NCBI GenBank assembly: GCA_016713905.1
Contig: JADJOE010000003.1
Location: 62,001-126,000 of the forward strand
DNA: 64,000 bases
Direction: 5' to 3'
From: Candidatus Vicinibacter proximus
GTDB taxonomy: Bacteria; Bacteroidota; Bacteroidia; Chitinophagales; Saprospiraceae
Shown here: piece after piece, positions 19,599 through 28,997 of the stretch
Layout: every line of letters begins with the position of its first letter
How positions within the stretch are numbered: position 1 is the stretch's first letter
The notes under the pieces: generated by a model
The model's input: the letters and a program-made list of their open reading frames with translations, nothing else
What the model was told of the DNA's origin: nothing
Databases searched by the model: none
Translations under genes and position numbers: made by a program

Positions 19599-19834
19599 TT
19601 TAAATAAAATTGTTGAGGCTTGAAAATAGAAAGTATTCGAATGGATATCATTTAATACAATCGTACAAATCTACGAATAATTTCGTACTTAGAGACTGTC
19701 TCTTTTATAAAATATTTATTTAAAAAAAATTGCCGGTAGTGAAGTTAGCAATAGATTAAAATTTAGAATACTAATCCTGCTGTAATTTTAATGGTTGCCA
19801 AAAAAAGTATAGTGGAAATTTCTAGACGCGTCTA

Positions 19835-20629
19835 TTAAAATACTTCATTGAGAAACTGGATCATGTGCATCCAGCTTCTTTTATCAGCTTTTTCATTGTA
19901 GGCAGCTCCTCCTGTAGGGTCATTTCCGGCTGCAGGATCAGTGAAGGCATGCACGGCATCGGCATAATAAATCATTTGCCAGTCAGCCTTGGCTTGCTTC
20001 ATTTCGTTCTGGAAGGCAGCAATATCTGCATCCGGTATGTAAAAATCATTGGCCCCATGACAAACCAATACCTTCGGATTAATCTGTTGTACTTTTCTAG
20101 TGGTATCTCTTCCAAGGCCGCCATGAAAACTTACCACACCTTTGATGTTCATATTTTCCCTGGCTGCATTTAAGGCGCCGGTTCCTCCGAAGCAATAACC
20201 CATTACTACAATTTTTGATGGGTCAGCTCCGGATTTAATCAATTGTTCCAATGCCAGTTTTATCCGATGATTGTAGGCATCTGTATTGTTTTTGTAAAAA
20301 GTTGCTTGGGTACTTGCCTCACTTCTGTTTTTCGGATAATTACCCTCTCCGTAAATATCTGCAATAAAGCTATAGTAACCCATGTCGCTTAGTTTGAGGG
20401 CCGTTTCTCTGGCATGTTTATCTATTCCCATCCAGGCGGGAAGAATCAGGATTCCGGCTTTTTGCTTGCTTTGTTTTTTTGGACGGGAAGAAAAGCCGTT
20501 TAGTGTTTGATTTTCATCTTTATATTTTATCGGTTTTAATTGGCCAAATGAGTCAAGGACAAGAAACAGCATTAGAATAGTTACTGAAATTAATTTCACG
20601 ATTTTCAAGATGTCTTTTACATTGAACAT
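19835..20629 (-). CDS. Exported dienelactone hydrolase-family alpha/beta hydrolase
   Basis: A 264-residue alpha/beta hydrolase. The N-terminal segment KLISVTILMLFLVLDSFGQ is a likely signal peptide, so it acts in the periplasm. The nucleophile elbow is GYCFGGTG (about residue 145) with cysteine in place of serine, as in dienelactone hydrolases; the probable acid lies in VCHGANDFYIPD, and the histidine in DAVHAFTDPAAG. The conserved GGAAYNEKADKRSW near the end also fits this family. These enzymes open lactone or ester bonds; the natural substrate is unknown. The gene is monocistronic. Confidence 0.85.
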   Translation of the reverse strand: MFNVKDILKIVKLISVTILMLFLVLDSFGQLKPIKYKDENQTLNGFSSRPKKQSKQKAGILILPAWMGIDKHARETALKLSDMGYYSFIADIYGEGNYPKNRSEASTQATFYKNNTDAYNHRIKLALEQLIKSGADPSKIVVMGYCFGGTGALNAARENMNIKGVVSFHGGLGRDTTRKVQQINPKVLVCHGANDFYIPDADIAAFQNEMKQAKADWQMIYYADAVHAFTDPAAGNDPTGGAAYNEKADKRSWMHMIQFLNEVF

Positions 20630-21880
20630 AACGCTTGTTCAAAATAAAAAAAAAATGAGTATTGTCAATTTTATCCTTAAAATAATGTCAGAATAAAGAC
20701 AAATTTAGATGTAATAATAAGCCAATTAATTCAAATCCTTGCATTTCTAAATAAATAGAATTTTAAATCAGTTGTGAGGAAGTATATTTTGGACACCTAT
20801 GGTGGCAATGTTTTTTTGCAACTATCAGGTTCTACCTTATTAGAGAGACTGCAAGTAGACTACTTACAAATTAAGTCATTGAGGTATTTATAAATCCCCC
20901 ATAAGGTCTTCCATTTGCTATGTAAATCAGACAAGAAGTTACGAAATCTGTCAGGATTTAAAATTTGAATTATTAACAGGATGGAACTTGGCTTTTATAA
21001 AGCAAGTCAATAATCTAATAAACTAAAGTGTCAAATCATTCTACTTGATTCTTACCTAATTTTATTGAGTCTATCGAACAGTGATTGTGCTAAATTCAGG
21101 TGAGGCTAGGGTCCCGAATATTTGTTTAAAAATGATCTTTATATGCATTGTAAATTTTGGTAACAGTCCAACTTAAAGGTACTTTTTGACAAAATTCACT
21201 TGTGTTAGTAATCTTATGGATTTCTTGCAAACCAACAACTTGGGTTAGAATTTTTCCTAAATCTTAACTAAATCTAGTCCTGAAATTGCAAATCACTTAA
21301 AACTAATCAGGTTGTAAATAAAATTCAAAAGAAATTTCTTTTAAGATAAAAATTTTATTTATCTTTGAAAATTATAAATTTACCATTTGTAATAGTTTGA
21401 AAATTCAAATTGTACAAATGTAAAGGGGGCATATTGCGTACATTATACCCCGTAGAGTGAGTTTGTAATTTTGAATGTTTTTTAAGCCTTGGCATTTCAA
21501 TTTTGAAAAGTTGAGTTTTTTTTGGAGTTGATGCAGACTTTTAGGGTGAAAGACGAAATAAAGTGCGGATATGCGTTAAAGATTAAAATTAAACCACTTG
21601 CCGCGTATTTTGAAAATTTGAATTAACCATGGAGGAATTGCAAGAAGAGCGACTGTAGAAGGCGGAATTTATAGTGAAGAAATAAATTGTTTTGGTAAAA
21701 ATTGGTTTGGTTTTGATTTTTGACCTTGTTGAGCAAATATCCAGTGGTTTAGTTATTTTCGTAATAAAAAATCTAATATGGGGAACTTAATTTAAAATCC
21801 AATTGATTTATGAGTTATTATATGTTATTCTTGAATGTGCAAATAATCAAATCTGTATAAGTTTAAATAATTAGTCCGAA
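20630..21880. other. 1.25-kb AT-rich region without a recognisable gene
   Basis: Stops are dense in all frames and nothing resembles a protein, tRNA or rRNA. The region lies exactly between the ordinary chromosomal genes and the metal-handling gene cluster, and may be a decayed junction of a mobile island. A GC-rich patch near 21425-21460 (GGGGGCATATTGCG to CCCCGTAGAG) contains an imperfect inverted repeat that I cannot assign. Confidence 0.6.
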
Positions 21881-23575
21881 ATGAAACATCTTTTGTTGCT
21901 ACATATACTTGTTATTTTTAGTATTTACAATAATATTTTTTGCCAAAATCTGGTAATCATTCCAGATACTTTAAGTGGCAGTTTGATTAATCTGACTTTG
22001 GCTACTGGAATCAGAGAATTTTACAGTGGTAGTTTGACTAAAACATTAGGCTATAATGGTTCTTACCTTGGTAAAACTTTAATTTTATACAAAGGTCAAA
22101 AAGTAAAATTGAATGTATTTAATGGATTGCAAGAACCAACTTCTACTCATTGGCATGGTTTACATGTTGCACCTCATAATGATGGGTCACCTCATACTGT
22201 TATTGATCCAGGAACTTCATGGACTCCTGAGTTTACTGTAATGGATAAGGCAGGTACCTACTGGTATCACCCTCATTTACATGGAAGAACTCTAAAACAA
22301 GTGGTAAAAGGAGCTGCTGGTATGATTATTGTTAGGGATGAAGAAGAAGCCAATTTGGGTCTACCACGTACCTATGGGCTGGATGATATTCCTCTTATTT
22401 TCCAGTTTCAAACTTTTGACTTTGACAAGCAAATAGTAGAGAGTGATGCTGTAGACAATGCTATTTTAGTTAACGGAACCTTAAATGGCGAAATAGTTTG
22501 TCCGGCCCAAATGGTTAGGCTAAGATTGCTCAACGCTTCTAGCCATCGGATCTTCAGATTTGGTTTTGAGAATAATATGCCTTTCAGTCAAATTGCATCA
22601 GATGCGGGCTTACTTAATGTGCCTGTACAAATGACCAGGTTAAATCTTGGTTCGGGGGAACGAGCTGAAATAATTCTTGATTTGAGTGCACATCTGGGTA
22701 AGTCTATTAAATTGAAAACATTTGGCAATGAATTAAATGTAGGCTATCCCGGAGGACCAAATTTAATGGGGATGCAAGCAGGTCCACTGGATAATAAAAC
22801 GAATGATATTCTTACAATAGTAGTTAGAGAGAAATTGGCAAATGCTATAACAACTATACCTCAACAACTTACGACTAACGAAATTTTGTCTCAAACAAAT
22901 TCATCAAACCGGTCAATTAACTTTACTGCCCAACCTATGATGAGCATGGATAATTTTTATATTAACAATGCTAAATTTGATGCAGGTGTTATTAATTTTA
23001 AAACAAAACTTAATAATACAGAAATATGGACTATTTCCAATCAAACGATGATGGCACATCCATTTCATATTCATGGCAATCATTTTTACATATTATCTAT
23101 TAACGGCCAACCACCACCCGAAAATATGAAAGGAAGAAAAGACGTTGTACTAGTGCCACCATTTAATGGGATTGTTAAGCTGATTACAATGTTCAAAGAT
23201 TTTAGTGATGATATGATACCCTATATGTATCATTGTCATATCTTAAGTCATGAGGATAATGGAATGATGGGTCAATTTTTAGTCACTGATGTGCTTAGTA
23301 GGACAAATGAAGATAAGATAAACCAAAAAATTGGATTTGAAATTAGACCAAATCCTGCTTCTGAGATAATTTATTTAACCTCTAAAATTGAAACCGTGGC
23401 AAATGGGCATATTGTTGTTTTTAATAGCCAGGGTAAAATTGTTTATGACAAACCACATACTTTATTACCTGCAAAGATTATTAAAATAGACATAAATAAT
23501 TGGGAAATAGGTAGTTATATTGTGTCCTTTAATTTCCAAAACCTAAAAGAAAGTATTGTGTTTATAAAGAAGTGA
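21881..23575 (+). CDS. Multicopper oxidase with T9SS sorting tail
   Basis: A 564-residue exported oxidase. All four multicopper-oxidase ligand blocks are present: HWHGLH (residues 90-95), WYHPHLHG (128-135), HPFHIHGNHF (about 392) and HCHILSHEDNGMM (about 456), which bind the type 1 copper and the trinuclear centre. A signal peptide (LLLLHILVIFSIYNNIFCQ) starts the protein, and the last ~85 residues (IGFEIRPNPASEIIYL, GSYIVSFNFQ) form a type A T9SS sorting domain, so it should reach the outer face of the cell. Such enzymes oxidise Cu(I) or organic substrates with O2. It opens the copper cluster; a small CC-type gene follows 93 bp downstream. Confidence 0.93.
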   Translation: MKHLLLLHILVIFSIYNNIFCQNLVIIPDTLSGSLINLTLATGIREFYSGSLTKTLGYNGSYLGKTLILYKGQKVKLNVFNGLQEPTSTHWHGLHVAPHNDGSPHTVIDPGTSWTPEFTVMDKAGTYWYHPHLHGRTLKQVVKGAAGMIIVRDEEEANLGLPRTYGLDDIPLIFQFQTFDFDKQIVESDAVDNAILVNGTLNGEIVCPAQMVRLRLLNASSHRIFRFGFENNMPFSQIASDAGLLNVPVQMTRLNLGSGERAEIILDLSAHLGKSIKLKTFGNELNVGYPGGPNLMGMQAGPLDNKTNDILTIVVREKLANAITTIPQQLTTNEILSQTNSSNRSINFTAQPMMSMDNFYINNAKFDAGVINFKTKLNNTEIWTISNQTMMAHPFHIHGNHFYILSINGQPPPENMKGRKDVVLVPPFNGIVKLITMFKDFSDDMIPYMYHCHILSHEDNGMMGQFLVTDVLSRTNEDKINQKIGFEIRPNPASEIIYLTSKIETVANGHIVVFNSQGKIVYDKPHTLLPAKIIKIDINNWEIGSYIVSFNFQNLKESIVFIKK

Positions 23576-23668
23576 AAGATGTTATTTAGAATATGTGCCT
23601 AATTACTATATTATAATGATATTTCACAATATTCAGTATTCACCTTACGTTGCAACTTAACAGGCAAT

Positions 23669-24118
23669 ATGATTTTTAGAATTTTACATATCTACTTGGC
23701 TTTTAATCTGCTACTTTCATCCGTAGGAATATTAGGCTTTGAGCATATTTGTCAAAAAAAGGGAACATCTGTAGCTTTTATTTTTAATTCCCAAAGTTGT
23801 TGTTCCAAGAAAATACAATCAGTCTGTTGTGTAACGGATTGCACTCAAGGAAAGGCACTTCCTGAATGCTCCTTTAAAAAGAAGCCATGTTGTGAAGATA
23901 GAACACTCTTCAATAAACTTAAAGAAAATGCAATAACTCTAGCAAAGGTCAACTTATGTAAAGTTAAAATTCTTATTTTTAACGTTTCTGAAAGGCCCAA
24001 TCCGCATAGAAATAGCTATATCGAATTAAAAATAAAAACTTTCAAATTTTATCTCCTTAATTCACTATTTCTCCCCTTGTCTGATCTAAGAGTCCTGTAT
24101 ATGTCTTTTCTTTGTTAG
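23669..24118 (+). CDS. Small cysteine-rich copper-cluster protein (HYC/CC type)
   Basis: A 149-residue protein. After an N-terminal hydrophobic segment (ILHIYLAFNLLLSSVGILGF) it carries EHICQKKG, then SCCSKK, SVCCVTDC and KPCCEDR, a set of paired cysteines suited to binding Cu(I). The pattern of HxC followed by CC pairs resembles a small exported family found beside TonB receptors and HMA proteins in Bacteroidota copper clusters. The C-terminal half is less conserved-looking and may be partly degraded. The identity is by pattern and position only. Confidence 0.6.
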   Translation: MIFRILHIYLAFNLLLSSVGILGFEHICQKKGTSVAFIFNSQSCCSKKIQSVCCVTDCTQGKALPECSFKKKPCCEDRTLFNKLKENAITLAKVNLCKVKILIFNVSERPNPHRNSYIELKIKTFKFYLLNSLFLPLSDLRVLYMSFLC

Positions 24119-24160
24119 ACTCTCTTATTCAACTGTGTCTGCTGATTTTTATATTGTTTA

Positions 24161-24193
24161 CAATTTATTGTTGTATTGTATCACAATAAATTG
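24161..24193. repeat. Inverted repeat downstream of the CC-type gene
   Basis: A perfect 11-bp inverted repeat (CAATTTATTGT / ACAATAAATTG) with an 11-nt loop, 42 bp past the stop codon. It lacks a T-tract, so it may be a weak terminator or a protein-binding site. The remaining sequence between 24119 and 24508 shows nothing else. Confidence 0.6.
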
Positions 24194-24508
24194 GCGTAAA
24201 CGCCTAATTGTACCTCTACCTTTTTTAAGTATTGTTTTATAAGTTTAAATGATAGGTTTATCAATAATGATATTATCATGGTTTTAAACTTAAAAAGTTA
24301 ACTGACTTAATTAAGATTCAGATAAAGGCTACTTAAGATTGATGGTATATACAGCTTATCTGACCTAAAAAAGACAGGTAGAAAATTAGTATTGAATACT
24401 AAATAAACATTACTATAACTAGTGGTATAAGTTAAGATATGACTTCTACTGCTTAGATTTTTCTAACGTTAATAAGAGTTAATATTTCACTTTTAAAAAT
24501 TAATCTAA

Positions 24509-24865
24509 ATGAATATTGTAATTAAAAGTATAATAGTAGTTTTCTTCACACTATTTACTACTCAAATAGGTACTGCGCAAATTGAAAATTTTCAAATATT
24601 ATTGTTCAAAGTTCACGGCAATTGTGGCATGTGCAAAAAGACTATTGAAAAAGCAGGAAATGTAAAAGGGGTCTCCAAAACTGAGTGGAATGTTGAAACT
24701 AAAGTGGCAACAATAACCATTGACACTACCAAAATTAGTTTTGGTGAAATTTTACAACGGATCGCAAATGCAGGTTATGACAATGATAAATTCCGGGCAC
24801 CAGACGCTATTTATGGAAAACTTCCTGCTTGTTGCCAATATCCCAGGTTGTCAAAAAATGAATGA
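24509..24865 (+). CDS. Periplasmic heavy-metal-associated (HMA) domain protein
   Basis: A 118-residue protein with a signal peptide (IIVVFFTLFTTQIGTAQ), followed by one HMA ferredoxin-like domain. The metal-binding motif is GNCGMC (Cys39, Cys42) and the typical ending AGYDNDKFRA is present. A second cysteine pair occurs near the C-terminus (PACCQYP). HMA domains of this type bind Cu(I), Zn(II) or related ions and hand them to transporters or enzymes; the signal peptide places this one in the periplasm. Its four-cysteine counterpart at 55913-56269 has a similar layout but a different metal site. Confidence 0.9.
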   Translation: MNIVIKSIIVVFFTLFTTQIGTAQIENFQILLFKVHGNCGMCKKTIEKAGNVKGVSKTEWNVETKVATITIDTTKISFGEILQRIANAGYDNDKFRAPDAIYGKLPACCQYPRLSKNE

Positions 24866-25711
24866 ATTTGTTTGAAAATATTCATGGGTATACTATACAT
24901 TTTACCTTTATTTTTCCTGTTGCAGATTGATGTATTACTTACAAATTTAATTGCCATTTTTCTCTTACAATTAAAATTAATACAAATTGAATTTTTGTGT
25001 TCATTATGTAAATTGGGAAGAGGAAAGATCCTTAGAAGTAAAGTTTCTTGCCATTTTTTCTTACCAATAAGTAGCGGAAAATTAATTGAGACATTAGGCG
25101 CTCAGGGAAATTGAATAGGAAGAAAAATGGTGAATGTGGAAAATACATCTAAATCAGTTACTGGAATGATTTATAGAGCAAGCATTGTAATTGGAGATGC
25201 AACACTCCAATGGTATTTTGAAATGTTTAAAAGACAGACCACTTATATGAAAATTGGATTGCCAAGATATCAATTATCACATTTGTATCTTCTTACTTTT
25301 TTGATAGTATTTAAGTCAGAATGTTTACTATTACTCAAACCTTCAATTAACAAGTCATGCGAGAGGTTATAAATCTAATTAATGCCGACGACAAAATATT
25401 TCGTCAAAGTAATGGTATTTCGATTCGTACTAACATAAAACATGTAAATATTGATCTTAATGAAGTCTTAAATTGTTTTTCACTAATGATTGATCAAAAG
25501 CAAACATTTATTTGGTCTGAAAGGCTTAAATCTCTTTTAACATATCTTTTTTTATTATTACCCATAAAATTCTGGAATTATTAAATTGTTCACCTGGTAT
25601 AATTGCATAAGGAATGTAGACACTGAAATTGCAAAGGATAGATATCTGGCAGACATGCTACGTTTGATCTAAATAAAATATATTAATGAAAATTTTATAA
25701 ATAAATCTATT
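24866..25711. other. Gene-free or decayed region, possible TonB-receptor relic
   Basis: Short open frames (about 80 codons each) occur but none resembles an intact protein. Around 25140-25330 one frame reads VTGMIYRAS, IGDATLQWYF, TTYMKIGLPRYQLSHLYLL, which recalls the carboxypeptidase-regulatory-like N-terminal domain of TonB-dependent receptors (IGATL..W, TTDMNGKFELP). Such receptors commonly sit between CC-type and HMA genes in these clusters. I read it as a probable fragment of a lost receptor gene. Confidence 0.35.
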
Positions 25712-27157
25712 ATGAATAAATTAAAATTGCATGTAGTATTCAATTTAATATTAGCTGCAACATTATTGAGTTGTACTAAAATGAACGACTGCTGTCTTAT
25801 ATCAGCACGATTAGTCATTGAAAATTCATTATCATCACCTCTGGCTATTCCTATGGTAATGAATGCAACAAATGCTTCTTTTGCAGCGAAATCTAACATC
25901 GTGACTATTGGTGGGAACAAATTGAAAACCCTTTCTTATGGAAGTGGTGAAATATTAGGTCCGACCCTCACGATAAATCAAGGGGAAGAATTGAATATTG
26001 CATTTGAAAATCAGTTAACAGAGGCAACTAACATACATTGGCACGGTCTAGAGGTCCCTGCCGCGCAAGATGGATATCCTACCGATCTTATACAGGCAGG
26101 AAATTCATTTTCCTATAATTTTCGTATTACTAACAGGCCCGGTACATATTGGTATCATCCACACCCTGAAATGGCAACTGCAAGTCAGGCATATCAAGGA
26201 TTAGCCGGTTTTTTTATTGTCACATCACCAGAAGAGCGAGCATTAAATTTACCTGGTGGAATCTATGACGTGCCATTAGTTATTCAAGATAAAAGATTGG
26301 CAGAAGGACTCAATTATAATCCTATTTCTGACGACCGGTCAATTGGTTTTTTTGGCGAATCAATTCTAGTCAATGGTACACCGAATCCAATGATGGAGGT
26401 AGAAACACAAACTTACAGACTCAGATTGTTAAATGGTTCTAATGCAAGAATATACAATTTTACTTTATCTAATGGGATGAAATTTAAGCTCATAGGAAGT
26501 GATGGCGGATTATTGGATGCTCCTGAGGAAGTATCAAATATCTTACTTTCACCCGGGGAGAGAGCAGAAGTACTAATAGGCTTTGGAAACTTGCCCATTG
26601 ATTCTGAAATTTTTCTTGAGAGTGCAACTTTCGCAGGATCTGTTTCACAAGGTAGCCAAAGTTTTAAAATCATGAAATTTAAAATTACGAAAGTTGTTGA
26701 CGACAATTTTATTGTTAAGCCATCATTAATGCAAATCCAAAAAATATCTGAATCATTGTCTGTTGCTTCCCGCAAATTTAATATTGGACACATGATGGCC
26801 CATGGTAATCATGGTGGGGTTAATCATCCGATAGATGGAAAGACTTTCAATCCAGGCCGAAGAGATGAGGTAGTCAAAAGTGGAAGTGTGGAAGTTTGGG
26901 AGTTTGACAATACAACAGGAACAGAAGTTCATCCGATGCATTTGCATGGACTTCAGTTTCAGGTTTTGAAAAGGACTGGAGGCAGAGGACAAATTCAGCC
27001 ATGGGAGAAAGGATGGAAAGATACTGTGCTTGCCTTTCCAGGTGAAAAAGTAAGTATCATTATTCGTTTTCCTCAAAACAAGGGCAAATTTGTATTTCAT
27101 TGCCATAATCTAGAACACTCTGATGCGGGAATGATGCTGAACTTTGAAATTCAATAA
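25712..27157 (+). CDS. Multicopper oxidase lipoprotein, CueO/bilirubin-oxidase-like
   Basis: A 481-residue lipoprotein (lipobox LLSC, Cys21) with the three-cupredoxin architecture. Copper ligands are visible in NIHWHGLE (His109, His111), WYHPHPEM (His149, His151), HPMHLHGLQF (about residue 410) and HCHNLEHSDAGMM (about 465). A His/Met-rich stretch, IGHMMAHGNHGGVNHP (about 355-370), lies before the third domain, where CueO has its methionine-rich Cu(I)-binding insert. The likely role is oxidation of Cu(I) to the less toxic Cu(II) in the periplasm. It is smaller than the first oxidase and has no T9SS tail, so the two act in different places. Confidence 0.92.
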   Translation: MNKLKLHVVFNLILAATLLSCTKMNDCCLISARLVIENSLSSPLAIPMVMNATNASFAAKSNIVTIGGNKLKTLSYGSGEILGPTLTINQGEELNIAFENQLTEATNIHWHGLEVPAAQDGYPTDLIQAGNSFSYNFRITNRPGTYWYHPHPEMATASQAYQGLAGFFIVTSPEERALNLPGGIYDVPLVIQDKRLAEGLNYNPISDDRSIGFFGESILVNGTPNPMMEVETQTYRLRLLNGSNARIYNFTLSNGMKFKLIGSDGGLLDAPEEVSNILLSPGERAEVLIGFGNLPIDSEIFLESATFAGSVSQGSQSFKIMKFKITKVVDDNFIVKPSLMQIQKISESLSVASRKFNIGHMMAHGNHGGVNHPIDGKTFNPGRRDEVVKSGSVEVWEFDNTTGTEVHPMHLHGLQFQVLKRTGGRGQIQPWEKGWKDTVLAFPGEKVSIIIRFPQNKGKFVFHCHNLEHSDAGMMLNFEIQ

Positions 27158-27189
27158 CCATATTATTTTATATTTAAAATTATTTTAAA

Positions 27190-27564
27190 ATGATTCAATT
27201 AAAATCTTTTATGTCGTTTCTTCTAATTGTCAGCTTGACTTTTACTTTCTGTAAAAAGGATGAGGAAACAGCCGTGGAAAATCTGACTGCAGAATGGAGC
27301 TCAACAGTAATTAAAATTGATGGAGTAGTGGCTCCATCGACAATTACAATTCTTTTGCATTTGCAGAGTACAAATCAGTATGAAATCTCTACAAATATTT
27401 CACCATTTACGCATCCTAAATCAGGTTCGTGGTCAGTGAATATAGCAGGTGACAAGTTGACCCTTGAGGGAAATGTCTGGACAATTCATCATCTTGATGG
27501 AAGCACAATGCGGATTTCGTCTGAGGTAGATGGTAGAGAAATCGAAATTGATTTTGCCAAATAA
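27190..27564 (+). CDS. Small lipoprotein of unknown function
   Basis: A 124-residue protein with a signal peptide and a lipobox-like TFTFC, so it is probably lipid-anchored in the envelope. The mature part is beta-rich (LTAEWSSTVIKID, GSWSVNIAGDKLTLEG, GSTMRISSEVDG), recalling small lipocalin-like lipoproteins of Bacteroidota, but no diagnostic motif is visible. It follows the multicopper oxidase by 32 bp and precedes a strong hairpin, so it is probably the last gene of that transcript. The function is unknown. Confidence 0.7.
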   Translation: MIQLKSFMSFLLIVSLTFTFCKKDEETAVENLTAEWSSTVIKIDGVVAPSTITILLHLQSTNQYEISTNISPFTHPKSGSWSVNIAGDKLTLEGNVWTIHHLDGSTMRISSEVDGREIEIDFAK

Positions 27565-27571
27565 TCAAGTT

Positions 27572-27604
27572 TTGCTGCCTAAAAAATTATTTTTTAGGCA
27601 GCAA
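27572..27604 (+). terminator. Strong hairpin, probable terminator
   Basis: A perfect 15-bp inverted repeat (TTGCTGCCTAAAAAA, loop TTA, TTTTTTAGGCAGCAA) 7 bp after the stop codon of the small lipoprotein. The T-run lies inside the stem rather than after it, so termination efficiency is uncertain, but position and strength favour an end of transcription. Confidence 0.65.
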
Positions 27605-28260
27605 ATTAAATTGATAAATGCAACATTTTATAAGAAAAAATTAGATGAGCAAAAAAGAATTTTTAAAGAAAAGTGAAAATGTGAAATCTCATTGCTGCCA
27701 AATTGATATTTATATATTCTGTATTGATTCCATCTTAATTTTCAAAAATCTTAAAGGTGATACTTGTTGAATGATTACAGAAGCATTTATGTTTAAGAAT
27801 ATTAATATTAGAAATAAATAGTGTTGACTTTAAGTATTGAAAGGTCAGTCATGAATTCAAAAAGTGTACAAAACAAAGAAGGTAGTTAAGTAGAGTATAA
27901 ATTTGATTGACTCAGAGCAAGTATGTAATATATAATAAAACTAGGTTCATAAAAATATCGGACTACAAAAGTGATAAAAGGTAAAATGAAGTGAATTTTA
28001 AACTAAAGACATAAGATAATGAATCGAAGCACCAAAAAAAATTGAAAAAATTGAGTTATCATTTAACATTGGAATTAAAGACTCAGAATAGATGCCAAGA
28101 TTTGAAGCCAAATTCTGACGACACACTTTTTAATAATAATAATATAAATATTTTTAGAAATAGAAAAATTTGTATTATTGAAAATTATTTGATATCGTTT
28201 CTTTAAATTGATATTGATGATCCATTCCAACAATGGAGTTAAAATATATAGATCAAAAAA
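27605..28260. other. AT-rich intergenic region
   Basis: About 650 bp without a convincing gene. One 41-codon frame (27645-27770, starting MSKKEFLKKSENVKSHCC) contains a cysteine pair and ends in DTC; it might be a very small metal-binding peptide, but has no further support. Confidence 0.45.
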
Positions 28261-28929
28261 ATGAAAAATAATAATAAAGTTCCATTTGTTCCTGCATTGG
28301 GTTATAGTTTTCTCAATTCATATTATGATTTAACTATAAAATTAACAATGCCGGAGAAAATATTCAGGACAAAACTAATTGAATATATTAATCCAATAGA
28401 GACTGACAATATTTTGGAGTTTGGATGCGGAACGGGTCAAAACTTAATTTATTTAAATTCTAAGGAACCGAAGGCCTTGGTATATGGTGTGGACATAGAT
28501 TCTAATATTTTAAAAATTGCTGATTTAAAATTGCTAAAACTAAATATTTCAATACCATTGCTTTTATATGATGGAGTTAAATTACCATTTAGTGATAAAT
28601 CCTTTGATAAAGTTTTTAGCTCTTTAGTTTTTCATCAGATAGATGCCGAAACTAAGATGCATTGTCTCAATGAATTGTATCGTGTACTAAAACCAAACGG
28701 CAAACTAGTCATTGGCGATTGGGGCATGCCAAAATCAAAATGGATGCGATTTTCATTTTTTGCAGTTCAATTATTGGATGGTTTCAAGACCACCAAAGAT
28801 AATATAAACGGCTTAATGCCTCAATTCATTTCTGATGCTGGGTTCCAGAATGTTTCGGAAGTTGATTTCATCAATACAAACATTGGAACATACAGTTATT
28901 ACTCAGCAGTTAAATCATCTAAACAATGA
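28261..28929 (+). CDS. Class I SAM-dependent methyltransferase
   Basis: A 222-residue cytoplasmic enzyme. Motif I is ILEFGCGTGQNL (about residues 51-62), the ribose-binding acidic residue lies in VYGVDIDSNIL, and the later blocks LPFSDKSFDKVFSSLVFHQI and LNELYRVLKPNGKLVIGDW are typical of Methyltransf_11/UbiE-like enzymes acting on small molecules or lipids. It has no DNA methyltransferase motif. It sits between the second multicopper oxidase group and the copper radical oxidase, on the same strand, with no obvious mechanistic link. The substrate is unknown. Confidence 0.85.
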   Translation: MKNNNKVPFVPALGYSFLNSYYDLTIKLTMPEKIFRTKLIEYINPIETDNILEFGCGTGQNLIYLNSKEPKALVYGVDIDSNILKIADLKLLKLNISIPLLLYDGVKLPFSDKSFDKVFSSLVFHQIDAETKMHCLNELYRVLKPNGKLVIGDWGMPKSKWMRFSFFAVQLLDGFKTTKDNINGLMPQFISDAGFQNVSEVDFINTNIGTYSYYSAVKSSKQ

Positions 28930-28997
28930 AAACATTTAATGCTTGTCTTACGATACCAGCTCAAAATTATTTAGCTCAGTAAAAAAAAATAAATTCA

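Noticed and set aside
24872..25584. Three small ORFs of about 75-81 codons
   Set aside because: No ribosome-binding sites, no recognisable domain, and dense stops around them; treated as decayed sequence.
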